A stretch of 64,000 bases of DNA from a gamma proteobacterium HTCC2207 (GTDB taxonomy: Bacteria; Pseudomonadota; Gammaproteobacteria; Pseudomonadales; Porticoccaceae). Location: NCBI GenBank assembly GCA_000153445.1, contig CH672399.1, forward strand, positions 175,580-239,579, written 5' to 3'. Within the stretch, counting starts at the first letter, position 1; every line of letters begins with the position of its first letter. Below are positions 56,639 through 64,000 of this stretch, in pieces. The position numbers were made by a program, and so were the translations under genes. The notes under the pieces were generated by a model. The model was not told the DNA's origin and made no database searches. It saw nothing but the letters and a program-made list of their open reading frames with translations.

Positions 56639-57106
56639 ATGAACAATCTCTCAGAAGAAGAGATGGACGCTCTTTTATCCTTTGAGGAGGTAAACACTTC
56701 CGACTGGATAAGACTAAAGCGCAAAATATTTTTTCGCCTATGGGTGGCTTTCGTACTTACGTGTATAAGAGTTGCGTATATGATTTACAGCCCTCAAACC
56801 TATAGCATGATAGTCTACCAAAACGCAGATTCCGGTACTGATGATTTAGTGACTTTGGCTTATGGCCGGCTTTTCTTAGGTTTTCTGTTCTTTTTCGTAT
56901 CCTTGTATGCCTTAAAAAATAATCTTTATCTTAGGTCCATATCTATGGCTGGCGTGGTGATAGTTTTCGCGCTCTTTTGGTCAGACTTGCAAGTTTATAT
57001 TATCGGCGGGTTTTCACAGTTTACGGCTGAAGCGCTCACTTTTTTGATTCTGCGCCTGTGGATGATTTACCTTATTACTGCAAACTATTTTGATATCAGA
57101 CGTTGA
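56639..57106 (+). CDS. Small membrane protein of the element, function unknown
   Basis: The start is ATG 56639 (MNNLSEEEMDALLSFEEVN), 8 bases after AGGA; an ATG 9 bases earlier is overlapped by that site. The 155-residue protein has an acidic soluble N-terminus (about 25 residues), then four hydrophobic helices with short loops (WVAFVLTCIRVAYMIY, LFLGFLFFFVSLYAL, ISMAGVVIVFALFW, LTFLILRLWMIYLI). No family is recognised. Confidence 0.65.
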   Translation: MNNLSEEEMDALLSFEEVNTSDWIRLKRKIFFRLWVAFVLTCIRVAYMIYSPQTYSMIVYQNADSGTDDLVTLAYGRLFLGFLFFFVSLYALKNNLYLRSISMAGVVIVFALFWSDLQVYIIGGFSQFTAEALTFLILRLWMIYLITANYFDIRR

Positions 57107-57843
57107 TTGGCATAAACCACCTAATTATTATCTTGTTTCTCAAGACTTTGGGTTCCGTCAGTCTCGTGCGCTCCATACCTTAAAAAAGTAAATGTCTCTC
57201 TAAATAACAAAAAAAAGATACGCTTATCCATTTGATAAGCCAGTCGTTTTTAAATTTTGCTATACGGCATTATTTTGGCAATGCGACTTAATGATTTAAC
57301 TTAGCATTGACTGCCACATGGGGCTTTAGGAGACACTTAAAGAGGCCAAAATATACTTACATGCTCGAGTGTGAGTATCCAGAATGGTGCCTATTTAAGG
57401 CCTATTTACACCCACTTCTACACCTGTTTATTCAGGCCTTCCTGAGCCCTCACAGAAAGCTACACAAGGGCGTTAACCCTCTGTTCTGCATGCATACTAG
57501 GCTGTTTTTAATGCCCTTTAGAAGCCTCTTGAGCTGCCTTCTGAGCGACCTGCGCCAGCCCCTTTTATTTACCTTATCGCCGCATGGTAGTCTTATGCGA
57601 TAATGAATTATAATTACAGCGATGTTGATTAAAACTAAGAGTTATCACTGAATAATATCCTTAAAGGTATAACTACTAAGTAACAGAGATAGGTAGTCTC
57701 TGGGCATAGCTAGGTAGGCTCTAAGCCCTATGCATACCAAAGTTAAGTAACTAATGGTTATCAATAATGATGGTCTTTAAAAGGTACAGCAATTAAGTAA
57801 CAACCATAACTAGCCTACAGAGGCAGCAGGTACCGTAAGCCCT
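57107..57843. other. Non-coding stretch with a duplicated leader before the polymerase-like gene
   Basis: This 737-bp region lacks a convincing gene; a frame at 57307-57603 begins only at TTG and is low-complexity. Its right third is an imperfect direct repeat of about 110 bp (57657 onwards and 57775 onwards) that includes the start of the next gene. Confidence 0.55.
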
Positions 57844-57860
57844 ATGCATACCAAAGTTAA
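57657..57860 (+). repeat. Direct repeat spanning the start of the polymerase-like gene
   Basis: TAAGCCCTATGCATACCAAA and the next five bases occur identically at 57722-57746 and 57836-57860, 114 bp apart, in longer imperfect copies. The first copy has its own ATG at 57730 and codes MHTKVK followed by a stop; the second is the true gene start (MHTKVNQS). Confidence 0.8.
57730..57750 (+). CDS. Possible six-codon leader ORF (duplicated N-terminus)
   Basis: ATG at 57730 codes MHTKVK and a TAA stop, a truncated copy of the polymerase-like gene's start. It may be a passive result of the repeat or a leader peptide; no evidence for translation is visible. Confidence 0.2.
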   Translation: MHTKVK

Positions 57861-59091
57861 CCAATCTACAGCCAAACTGTGGGACTTACTTGATAGTTTA
57901 AAGCTGCCTGATGATGATTACTCCAATCACACCTTCTTTAGGCCATTGGTAGTCCATAAAAGTAGCCCTAAATATGACTATGCTAATGAGCTTATTGAAA
58001 GCTTTGTAGCTAGGTCAAATACAAAGCAGAGAGGCGCCAAACAGCTAGCTGAGTTCAAAAGGCATTGGCAGTATATGCTGATGAACCTATGCTCCGTATC
58101 GTTTCAAAGACGCTGGTTATTAGTCTCTCTTGATAAGAATGAATACTCCAATGACCATTGGTTAAAGCTACAAGGCCTTTCCTATGGCCTTACAAAAGAA
58201 ATAGTAAGCTATCTCGTCACTACGGGAATGATTGAGCTAAAACTAGGTAAGCGTTACGAGAACAATCCTGCAAGAACTAGGCTTTTCCCTACTCCGAAAT
58301 TAGCTAACGTTCTCTACAGTCTTTTTTTCTTCATTGAGGAGGATATTAAGCCTCCTTACTTAAGAATTAATGAAGGAGAGGGTAACTGGACAAGCACTAT
58401 TTTGTCATTGCCGGATGACCACCCTGAAGTAATAGAGATGACAACCATCAATGAGTTCCTTAAAGGTCATTCTTGGGCTTGTAAGGCGCCTGTGCGTCTT
58501 GTCTACAAGAGTAATGCTTTTAATGGAGGAAGGTTATCCACGCCTTTCCAGAACCTACCTGATAGAAACGTGAGGATCAGGATAAACACTTTGATTGATG
58601 AACAGCCCATTTGTGAAGTTGATTTTAATGCTAATCACCTTAGGCTTAATTTAGCTTTTAGGTCTAAAGAGAGCGCAGGTGACACTCCCTATGAAGACAT
58701 TGGTGAAATAGCAGGAGTAAATAATCGAGACCAAATAAAAAGAATCATTACGGTTGCTATGGGTGCTTCTGATGAGGCCGGTGGGTACGGTTCTTTGTAT
58801 ACCGAAGGCTTTAATAAAGCTTATGTTCGAAGAATCCATGATGCAGCATTAAAGCGTTTCCCTAAGCTTCAGTTGTTTAAAGGTTGGGGAGTCTATGCTC
58901 AGAACTTTGAAGGACAAATACTCAAAGATGTAATGCTTCAGGGTGTAAAGAAAGACATAGTCTGCTTACCAGTACATGACGCAGTAGCTGTGCAACAGCA
59001 ACATCAAGCGTGGGCTAAGGAAGTCATGCTAGACACTTGGCAGCGGTATATGGATGGTGTGAAGACTAGGGTTAAGGTGGATATGCCTTAG
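57844..59091 (+). CDS. Small family-A-polymerase-like protein (TV-Pol type), possible replication protein of the element
   Basis: The 415-residue protein has an N-terminal 200-residue region of no recognised fold and a C-terminal half that resembles the palm and fingers of family A DNA polymerases: GGRLSTPFQNLP (228-239), motif A EVDFNANHLRLNL (258-270, D260), the NRDQIKR segment (294-300, with the fingers lysine), YAQNFEGQILKDVML and motif C LPVHDAVAV (HD at 378-379, where most polymerases have HDE). It lacks exonuclease and 5'-nuclease domains. Similar compact family-A proteins (TV-Pol) have been described in mobile elements and are predicted to prime and copy DNA. That assignment is from motif reading only. 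Confidence 0.7.
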   Translation: MHTKVNQSTAKLWDLLDSLKLPDDDYSNHTFFRPLVVHKSSPKYDYANELIESFVARSNTKQRGAKQLAEFKRHWQYMLMNLCSVSFQRRWLLVSLDKNEYSNDHWLKLQGLSYGLTKEIVSYLVTTGMIELKLGKRYENNPARTRLFPTPKLANVLYSLFFFIEEDIKPPYLRINEGEGNWTSTILSLPDDHPEVIEMTTINEFLKGHSWACKAPVRLVYKSNAFNGGRLSTPFQNLPDRNVRIRINTLIDEQPICEVDFNANHLRLNLAFRSKESAGDTPYEDIGEIAGVNNRDQIKRIITVAMGASDEAGGYGSLYTEGFNKAYVRRIHDAALKRFPKLQLFKGWGVYAQNFEGQILKDVMLQGVKKDIVCLPVHDAVAVQQQHQAWAKEVMLDTWQRYMDGVKTRVKVDMP

Positions 59092-59212
59092 GCTGGTTAC
59101 CCTGCGAGGCTAGGTTATAAAGGTTACTTGTTGTTCTTCTAGAGGTTCTTTAGTTCCTCTATTACGGGAAACAGGTTCGTTTAATGTTTGGATCAAAAGG
59201 AAATAGAGAGTT

Positions 59213-59482
59213 ATGAGTAGAGATGAGCCTTTCGATATCATGCGTTTTCTTCATTGGGTGACTTTAGTGCTGCCACCCGCTTTGTACCTGTATTTCTCTG
59301 AAGCCCCTTTTTATTGGTGGTTCTTTTTATATGCGGCTTGGTTTACTGCTATGTGCATATATGTGGGTGTCGATTATAGTGTAGGAAAGCTAACCGATCT
59401 TAGCTACACAGTTAGTCAGTTAGAGGCTAAGTTAGAAAGCATGGAAGATACGCTCAATGACATTAGAAACAATCAGTCTTAA
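59213..59482 (+). CDS. Small membrane protein with coiled-coil tail
   Basis: The 89-residue protein has two hydrophobic helices (WVTLVLPPALYLYF and WWFFLYAAWFTAMCIYVGV) and a C-terminal coiled coil (VSQLEAKLESMEDTLNDIR). It resembles small anchor or holin-like proteins only in shape. It starts 121 bp after the polymerase-like gene and is transcribed in the same direction. Confidence 0.65.
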   Translation: MSRDEPFDIMRFLHWVTLVLPPALYLYFSEAPFYWWFFLYAAWFTAMCIYVGVDYSVGKLTDLSYTVSQLEAKLESMEDTLNDIRNNQS

Positions 59483-59567
59483 CGCTCATTGGCAGACCTC
59501 CCTAATCAGCAAAGCTAAATGGGCTTGTTAACATTAGGGCTAGTAGTAGTTTTTTCATTTAGTGTTG

Positions 59568-59732
59568 CTATGGTTGCTCATCGCTCTCTTCGTTTTCAGC
59601 AGGATTATCCTCCCTGAAAGCCTTTCTTCCTATCATTTCAGGGTCGATACCCTTATAGCCTAGGTACAAACTTAGTGTGATACCGAGAACCATCAGTGCC
59701 ATCAGTACCAGCATGGAATAGACTTCGCTCAT
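59568..59732 (-). CDS. Small membrane protein, 54 residues, downstream of the Sel1 gene
   Basis: This ORF codes one hydrophobic helix (SMLVLMALMVLGITLSLYLG) and an acidic, charged tail (EDNPAENEESDEQP). AAGG lies about 9 bases before the ATG at 59732, and the gene starts 11 bp after the Sel1 stop codon, so the two form a small operon. No family is recognised. It is short enough to be missed by common cut-offs. Confidence 0.6.
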   Translation of the reverse strand: MSEVYSMLVLMALMVLGITLSLYLGYKGIDPEMIGRKAFREDNPAENEESDEQP

Positions 59733-59743
59733 TTCGTTAAACC

Positions 59744-60712
59744 TTAATCACAATCTTTGTAGTTAGACTCATAGCACGTGGCTGCTAGGGCTTGGCCATC
59801 AGCTATCTGCTGCGGTGTCATGTCAGACTTGAGTATGTCGATGTTAGTTGCAGCGCCTGTGTCACCTTGTGTCTTTGCCATAGAAAACCAAACGTAAGCG
59901 CGAATACTGTTCTCTGGCACACCTTTGCCAGTGCCATACATAAAACCTAGCTTACTCTGAGCATCTGCGCGACCTTGAGCAGCAGCCTTTCTGAACCACT
60001 TAACAGCCTCAGCATCGTTCTCAGGAACACCTAAGCCATCGGCATACATATAACCTAGGTTGTACTGAGCATCTGCATCACCTTGCTCAGCAGCCTTTCT
60101 GTACCACTTAACAGCCTCAGCACCGTTCTCTGGAACACCGTCGCCATCGGCATACATAAGACCTAGATTGTACTGAGCCCTGACATCACCTTGGCCAGCA
60201 GCCTTTCTATACCACTTAACAGCCTCAGCAGCGCTCTCCGGAACACCTTCGCCAGTGCGATACATATTACCTAGGTTGTACTGAGCCGCTGCATAACCTT
60301 GGTCAGCAGCCTTTTTAAACCACTTAACAGCCTCAGTACCGCTCTCAGGAACACCTAAGCCATCGGCATACATATAACCTAGGGTGTACTGAGCATCTGC
60401 ATCACCTTGGTCAGCAGCCTTTTTAAACCACTTAACAGCCTCAGTACCGCTCTCAGGAACACCTAAGCCATCGGCATACATATAACCTAGGGTGTACTGA
60501 GCATCTGCATCACCTTGGTCAGCAGCCTTTTTAAACCACTTAACAGCCTCAGTACCGTTCTCTGGAACACCGTCGCCATCGGCATACATAACACCTAGGT
60601 TGTACTGAGCCGTAGCCACACCTTGCTCAGCAAGCGCCTTAGTCTCATCAAATTCAGACGCAGCAGCACTTTGAAAAGCCAGTAAAGCAGTAAGGATTAG
60701 AATTAGTCGCAT
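59744..60712 (-). CDS. Secreted Sel1-repeat protein
   Basis: The 322-residue protein has a signal peptide (LILILTALLAFQSAAAS) and seven Sel1-like repeats of 36 residues (pattern AQYNLGxMYADGxGVPENxxEAVKWFKKAADQG). Two adjacent units (60301-60408 and 60409-60516) are identical over all 108 bases, so the array expanded recently. Sel1 arrays bind proteins or peptides, often at the cell envelope. The C-terminal 45 residues are a non-repeat cap with two cysteines. Confidence 0.88.
   Translation of the reverse strand: MRLILILTALLAFQSAAASEFDETKALAEQGVATAQYNLGVMYADGDGVPENGTEAVKWFKKAADQGDADAQYTLGYMYADGLGVPESGTEAVKWFKKAADQGDADAQYTLGYMYADGLGVPESGTEAVKWFKKAADQGYAAAQYNLGNMYRTGEGVPESAAEAVKWYRKAAGQGDVRAQYNLGLMYADGDGVPENGAEAVKWYRKAAEQGDADAQYNLGYMYADGLGVPENDAEAVKWFRKAAAQGRADAQSKLGFMYGTGKGVPENSIRAYVWFSMAKTQGDTGAATNIDILKSDMTPQQIADGQALAATCYESNYKDCD
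60301..60516. repeat. Two identical 108-bp units inside the Sel1 gene
   Basis: Positions 60301-60408 and 60409-60516 are identical base for base. The other repeats in the gene differ at several bases per unit. Confidence 0.9.
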
Positions 60713-60815
60713 GGAGCATTAACCTTTGCTAATTAATGCATCAACTATATAGAACAGGCGGAGTTATTCAAGGATGACTAGGTGCTGTCGAATGAGCAGC
60801 TTTTTTTGAAATGGG

Positions 60816-61037
60816 CTTTTAAAGTATCCACGCAGGTACAGTAACAATCCCATGTCACCGTAGCCCCTCCCGCCCCTCTAAAGGATTATCAGGCACACAA
60901 TTACTCAAGGGGCGCTTTGTGTCAGTCTGATGGTAGACAAAATGGTAGACGTGGGTGTGCCTTTGACAATGAACTGAAGGGCTGTCAACATCAGTAAACA
61001 CAAGGCTCAAGGGTGTTGTAGGTGCCTATCTAAGGCA
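60816..61037 (-). repeat. Inverted repeat B, right copy
   Basis: This is the exact reverse complement of 55977-56198 over 222 bases. Reading in the plus direction it contains GGTAGAC at 60932 and 60944, the same heptamer found in repeat A next to the recombinase. Confidence 0.95.
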
Positions 61038-61060
61038 ATGATTGGTCTTCTGGGCACCAT
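61038..61060 (+). other. Probable diverged right attachment site (attR)
   Basis: Directly after repeat B, ATGATTGGTC followed by TTCTGGGCACCAT can be aligned with the spacer and tRNA end found at the inner junction (CTAATCGGCA, then CTCCGGGTGCACCAT). About 16 of 25 positions agree, with a two-base gap, and the ending GGGCACCAT is the closest match. It may be a decayed copy of the tRNA 3' end, the usual right boundary of a tRNA-integrated element. Confidence 0.45.
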
Positions 61061-61101
61061 AAGACTAAAGATAAACTTCGGCAGTTCCCTCTCTAAGCGC
61101 A

Positions 61102-61278
61102 CTAAATCCCAACCGGGACTTGAACCATTACGGGGTTCAAAAACACTGCCCACGGCAGAGTTTGGTCAATAACAGATTTTTTTCCTGCAAAAACTTTATA
61201 CATGCCATCTTTGACAATCAGCCTGTAGGTATAAGGATAAAGCGTGTAAACACCCCCAGGTGTTGCCCGCTCAGACAT
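61102..61278 (-). CDS. Small ORF of 58 residues after the sulfatase gene
   Basis: ATG at 61278 is preceded by AGGGAG at a normal distance and the frame runs 58 codons to TAG at 61102. It starts 18 bp after the sulfatase stop codon on the same strand. The product (MSERATPGGVYTLYPYTYRL at the start, PWAVFLNPVMVQVPVGI at the end) has a beta-strand-like pattern without a signal peptide. No family is recognised. Confidence 0.5.
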   Translation of the reverse strand: MSERATPGGVYTLYPYTYRLIVKDGMYKVFAGKKSVIDQTLPWAVFLNPVMVQVPVGI

Positions 61279-61296
61279 TAGACTCCCTGTAATAGA

Positions 61297-63552
61297 TTAA
61301 TTAAAACTCGGATCCATCTGCCCTTTCAGACAGCCCATAATGTAGGGATAACCATCGGTAATAAAATACCCATTCACGCCGTTCACCTGCATACCATTAC
61401 ATTCATCGAGGTCACCCAGATCCTCAATATATTCATAGTCATCTCTGTAGGTGCCGTCATAGTCCCCAATGGGTGTGGCGTAACCGGATACGGCCTGACG
61501 TGTGCCGCTCTTGATTCTATAGCTGGGCAGGGCTTTTCGCACAGTGCCATTATCATCAAACCAACTTCCAAAGATTGGAAAACCATCAGCAGCAAAGCCT
61601 ACCAGTGGCGACTCCACGGCGGTATCCGCGGCGAACATCGCGTTCGGCGTACCATGATAATGATAACTGCCATTGGGCTGGACATGAGCATTGTGGCTGT
61701 CGACTCTAAAACCATTAGCTGGGAACATAGGATCAAACCGCCATGGCTGTGACATATCGCCACAACCGGTTTTTTCATCGCCAACCGCAAAACAGGCCGC
61801 GGCGAGCAGATCGACTTTGACACCATTCAACATAAGTCCATTGTCACTGCCAATTGCCAGTGCGGTGCTGGAAGTGGCAAACACAGGGCTAGTAGTAACC
61901 TGATAGTTATAGTTTTGCTCACTGAGATTATTTGGAAAACTCTGCTGACCATCATTAAAATCATGATTGGGCACACCGTTTGACTGCAGCTGACATTTTC
62001 CTGCGCTGGCCGAAATGGTTAGATTTCCGGAAAATAGCACCGAGCGAAAAACATCCATAGCGGTCGACTGGTAGCTGGCAATATAGTCTTCACAGTTAGC
62101 GCTGCGTTGGGTGAATATCTCTCCGGTAATGTCAATCGCCACTGTCTCGCCATCTCCACCCCTGTCCGTATCGCGAATCATTGTAGCCACAGAGGCTAGC
62201 CCTTCGACAATGCTTGAGTAGTTGCTGGAGCCGTCCAGTAAATTGCTAGTCTCAAGCGGATCATCGACTAAATCGTAGAGTTGTTGCTGACCATCTAGGG
62301 TGGTAATCAACTTGTATTGACGGTCACGGATTGCCCAGCCAGACACCGAGTCACCCTCAAAATCACTGTAGACATAATCTCGTTGATCAGCATCGACGTT
62401 ACTCAGCAAGCCTTTAAAGCTCTGACTGTCCTCTACCGCAGTTACACCGCTCCCGGCCAAATTGGCGATGGTGGCGAAAAAATCACTGCTATTAATCAGC
62501 GCGCTTTCACGAACATTCTGTCGCGACACACCGGCCCCTGACACCACCATGGGCACCCGCAGCCCACCTTCCATCAAACTGCCTTTGCTACCACTCCCAT
62601 AGACTGAGCGATCGACCACCCGCCCCGGAGTTCCATTGTCGCCAATATAGAGAATAATCGTGTTGCTTAACTCGGCCTCGGTCATAGCCCCAAGCAAACG
62701 GCCAATCTCTGTGTCCATAGCTTCAATGGCTGCAAGGTAATAGGCTCGTGGATTGGCCGCAATATCAGCCTCAGTCCCAGCCAATGTCTGTGTATGAAGC
62801 CCTGCAGGCGGCAGATGAAAAGGACTGTGGGGTGCCACATAGGCGAGCCACATAAACCACGGCTGAGTCTGGTCATCAATCCAGTCAATCGCCAAGTCGG
62901 TTATGGCGCTGCTGTGATACTGAGTCGATACACTGGTCTCGCCATTAATGGTGAGATCCCATTCCGCGTAATCGCTAATTGCCCCGCGCAGATTACCGGC
63001 AAAGTAATCGACACCCACACTGGAAGGGTGATTCGCATCTGCTGGTATGCCGCTAAGGTGCCACTTGCCAATCACAGCAGATTGATAGTTGTCGGTATTT
63101 TCATCGCTAGAGAGAAACTGTTGCAGAGTCACGGCATCAGCGGGCAATTTATCACCCACATCAAGCACCCCAGAATTGATGCCATACTGGCCAGTAATCA
63201 TCGTGCTACGCGTTGTGGTACAGGCCGGTGTCGCCCAGGCATTATCAAAAACAATGCCGTTAGACGCTAGCTGATTAAGCGTCGGGGTCACAGGCAGATC
63301 TGAGCTAACAGCATATTGTGCAGAGGCATCGATGCCCTGATCGTCGGCAATAATCAATAGAATATTTGGCTGATCTGAGACTGAGCCATGGCTAGAGTTA
63401 TTACTGCTGTCATCCTCAACAACAGGGTCAGTAACATCAGGGTCAGAGTCAGTTATTTGATTCCCAGAAACACCGCCTCCACCACTTCCTCCACCACAAC
63501 CGAGCAACAAAAGTGACAATAGAAATACGCTTAACAGATCTGGCTTTAGCAT
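61297..63552 (-). CDS. Lipoprotein sulfatase fused to a C-terminal YHYH domain
   Basis: The 751-residue protein has a lipobox (LLLLGC, C19), a Gly/Ser/Asp-rich linker, a sulfatase domain of about 60-480 with metal-binding IADDQG (68-73), ACTTTRSTMITGQYG (candidate formylglycine cysteine C111), and YIGDNGTPG, and a C-terminal domain with GSYHYHGTPN (YHYH family). The sulfatase consensus is C-x-P/A-x-R; here the third position is threonine. The YHYH domain is often found in secreted proteins and may bind metal. The fusion suggests an outer-membrane enzyme acting on sulfated polysaccharide. Confidence 0.88.
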   Translation of the reverse strand: MLKPDLLSVFLLSLLLLGCGGGSGGGGVSGNQITDSDPDVTDPVVEDDSSNNSSHGSVSDQPNILLIIADDQGIDASAQYAVSSDLPVTPTLNQLASNGIVFDNAWATPACTTTRSTMITGQYGINSGVLDVGDKLPADAVTLQQFLSSDENTDNYQSAVIGKWHLSGIPADANHPSSVGVDYFAGNLRGAISDYAEWDLTINGETSVSTQYHSSAITDLAIDWIDDQTQPWFMWLAYVAPHSPFHLPPAGLHTQTLAGTEADIAANPRAYYLAAIEAMDTEIGRLLGAMTEAELSNTIILYIGDNGTPGRVVDRSVYGSGSKGSLMEGGLRVPMVVSGAGVSRQNVRESALINSSDFFATIANLAGSGVTAVEDSQSFKGLLSNVDADQRDYVYSDFEGDSVSGWAIRDRQYKLITTLDGQQQLYDLVDDPLETSNLLDGSSNYSSIVEGLASVATMIRDTDRGGDGETVAIDITGEIFTQRSANCEDYIASYQSTAMDVFRSVLFSGNLTISASAGKCQLQSNGVPNHDFNDGQQSFPNNLSEQNYNYQVTTSPVFATSSTALAIGSDNGLMLNGVKVDLLAAACFAVGDEKTGCGDMSQPWRFDPMFPANGFRVDSHNAHVQPNGSYHYHGTPNAMFAADTAVESPLVGFAADGFPIFGSWFDDNGTVRKALPSYRIKSGTRQAVSGYATPIGDYDGTYRDDYEYIEDLGDLDECNGMQVNGVNGYFITDGYPYIMGCLKGQMDPSFN

Positions 63553-63745
63553 GAATTATCCTTGCGATAAAAGGTGACTATTATTTTTTATTTAGCGAAT
63601 TAACGTCATGGCCCGTATTTGGTTGACCTACCAGCTAGATTAGAACCAATACAAATATCAGCCGGCAGAATTTCAAAAATTCAAGCGCAACGATGATGCG
63701 GGCCTGTTAATAGGCTCAGTAATTAGATGACTATTTAGAAGGATA

Positions 63746-64000
63746 TTAGTCGACTTGGATCGCCATTTTTGCGGCGCGCTGACGCAGTGCAAATTTCTGC
63801 ACCTTGCCTGTAGAGGTCTTGAGAATGGGTTCAAAAACATAGTGCCGTGGAACTTTAAAGCCGGCCATATGTTGTCGACACCAACGATCTAAATCTTCGC
63901 TACTGAGTTGTGCACCTTCAATAACCTCAATAAAAGCACAGGGCGTTTCTCCCCACTTTTTATCCGGCATGGCAACTACCGCGGCGAAACTTACAGCGGC
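63746..64000 (-). CDS. Acyl-CoA synthetase (AMP-binding family), C-terminal part, continues beyond window
   Basis: The frame is open to the last base of the window, giving about 84 C-terminal residues. AAVSFAAVVAMPDKKWGETP and the ending LKTSTGKVQKFALRQRA match the C-terminal lid domain of fatty-acyl/medium-chain acyl-CoA ligases, where the lysine of TGKVQK takes part in adenylation. The rest of the gene lies to the right. The substrate cannot be decided from this part. Confidence 0.85.
   Translation of the reverse strand, partial: AAVSFAAVVAMPDKKWGETPCAFIEVIEGAQLSSEDLDRWCRQHMAGFKVPRHYVFEPILKTSTGKVQKFALRQRAAKMAIQVD

Larger units (their letters stand above)
54656..61060 (+). mobile_element. 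tRNA-Arg-integrated element with two nested inverted-repeat modules
   Basis: This AT-rich block begins in the 3' end of tRNA-Arg(TCG). It consists of: 80-bp repeat A, recombinase gene, inverted copy of A, 10-bp spacer, 222-bp repeat B, 4.6 kb of cargo, inverted copy of B and a diverged att-like site. Both inverted repeats are perfect by direct base comparison. Genes: a tyrosine recombinase, a small family-A-polymerase-like protein, small membrane proteins and a Sel1-repeat protein. No capsid, toxin or resistance genes are seen. It could be a satellite-like or plasmid-like integrative element. The right boundary is inferred from the att-like site. Confidence 0.8.

Noticed and set aside
57307-57603. 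98-residue frame in the element upstream of the polymerase-like gene
   Set aside because: Starts only at TTG with no ribosome site, low-complexity His/Leu/Pro-rich product, no domain.
59744-60712. Regular 108-bp repeats considered as a CRISPR or satellite array
   Set aside because: The repeats are in frame and code Sel1 units with a signal peptide; there are no unique spacers or cas genes.
55977-61037. Reading the 222-bp repeats as terminal inverted repeats of a classic transposon
   Set aside because: No DDE or other transposase lies between them and no target-site duplication is seen; a recombinase-att explanation fits better, though not proven.

Overview
The window looks like chromosomal DNA from a marine gammaproteobacterium of the Cellvibrionales/SAR92-OM60 type. 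The evidence is gammaproteobacterial gene content (cmoA, cmoB, slyX, prlC), the conserved order mutS-fdxA, pncC-recA-recX, alaS-lysC-csrA-tRNA-Ser, many secreted lipoproteins and TonB functions, and a moderate GC content. The taxonomic placement is inference; no 16S gene is present.

Layout. 1-9.2 kb: end of an M16 peptidase, cmoA and cmoB (tRNA wobble modification) separated by an aldehyde dehydrogenase and slyX on the other strand, a SYLF lipoprotein, a hotdog-like protein, and alanine dehydrogenase divergent from lrp. 9.3-11.2 kb: tRNA-Arg(ACG), a double TetR regulator and a dispersed repeat. 11.2-29.8 kb: a long minus-strand block holding almost the whole molybdenum-cofactor pathway (moaA, moeA, moaB, moeB, mobA, moaE, moaD, moaC), the NAD-dependent formate dehydrogenase fdsGBA-fdhD-fdsD, and the glutathione-linked formaldehyde pathway (adhC, fghA). 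Together these oxidise formaldehyde through formate to CO2 and make the cofactor needed for the last step. 29.9-35.7 kb: secreted hydrolases on the plus strand. 35.8-41.3 kb: a gene-poor stretch with a decayed integrase, a His-rich ZnuD-like TonB receptor and tRNA-Ser. 41.3-54.5 kb: core housekeeping genes (csrA, lysC, alaS, HIT, Trm112, M23 peptidase, recX, recA with an SOS box, pncC, mutS, fdxA).

54.6-61.06 kb: an AT-rich mobile element at the 3' end of tRNA-Arg(TCG). This is the most unusual part of the window. A tyrosine recombinase gene is bracketed by a perfect 80-bp inverted repeat that contains the tRNA end, the upstream region and the recombinase start codon. Ten bases further on, a perfect 222-bp inverted repeat brackets 4.6 kb of cargo: a small family-A-polymerase-like protein, small membrane proteins and a Sel1-repeat protein. 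Read on the minus strand, the junction between the two repeat systems has the organisation expected of the element's own attP. Both halves are therefore candidates for inversion.

61.1-64 kb: a lipoprotein sulfatase fused to a YHYH domain, a 58-residue small ORF after it, and the end of an acyl-CoA synthetase gene. Short 13-16-nt tandem repeats recur in the intergenic gaps across the window.
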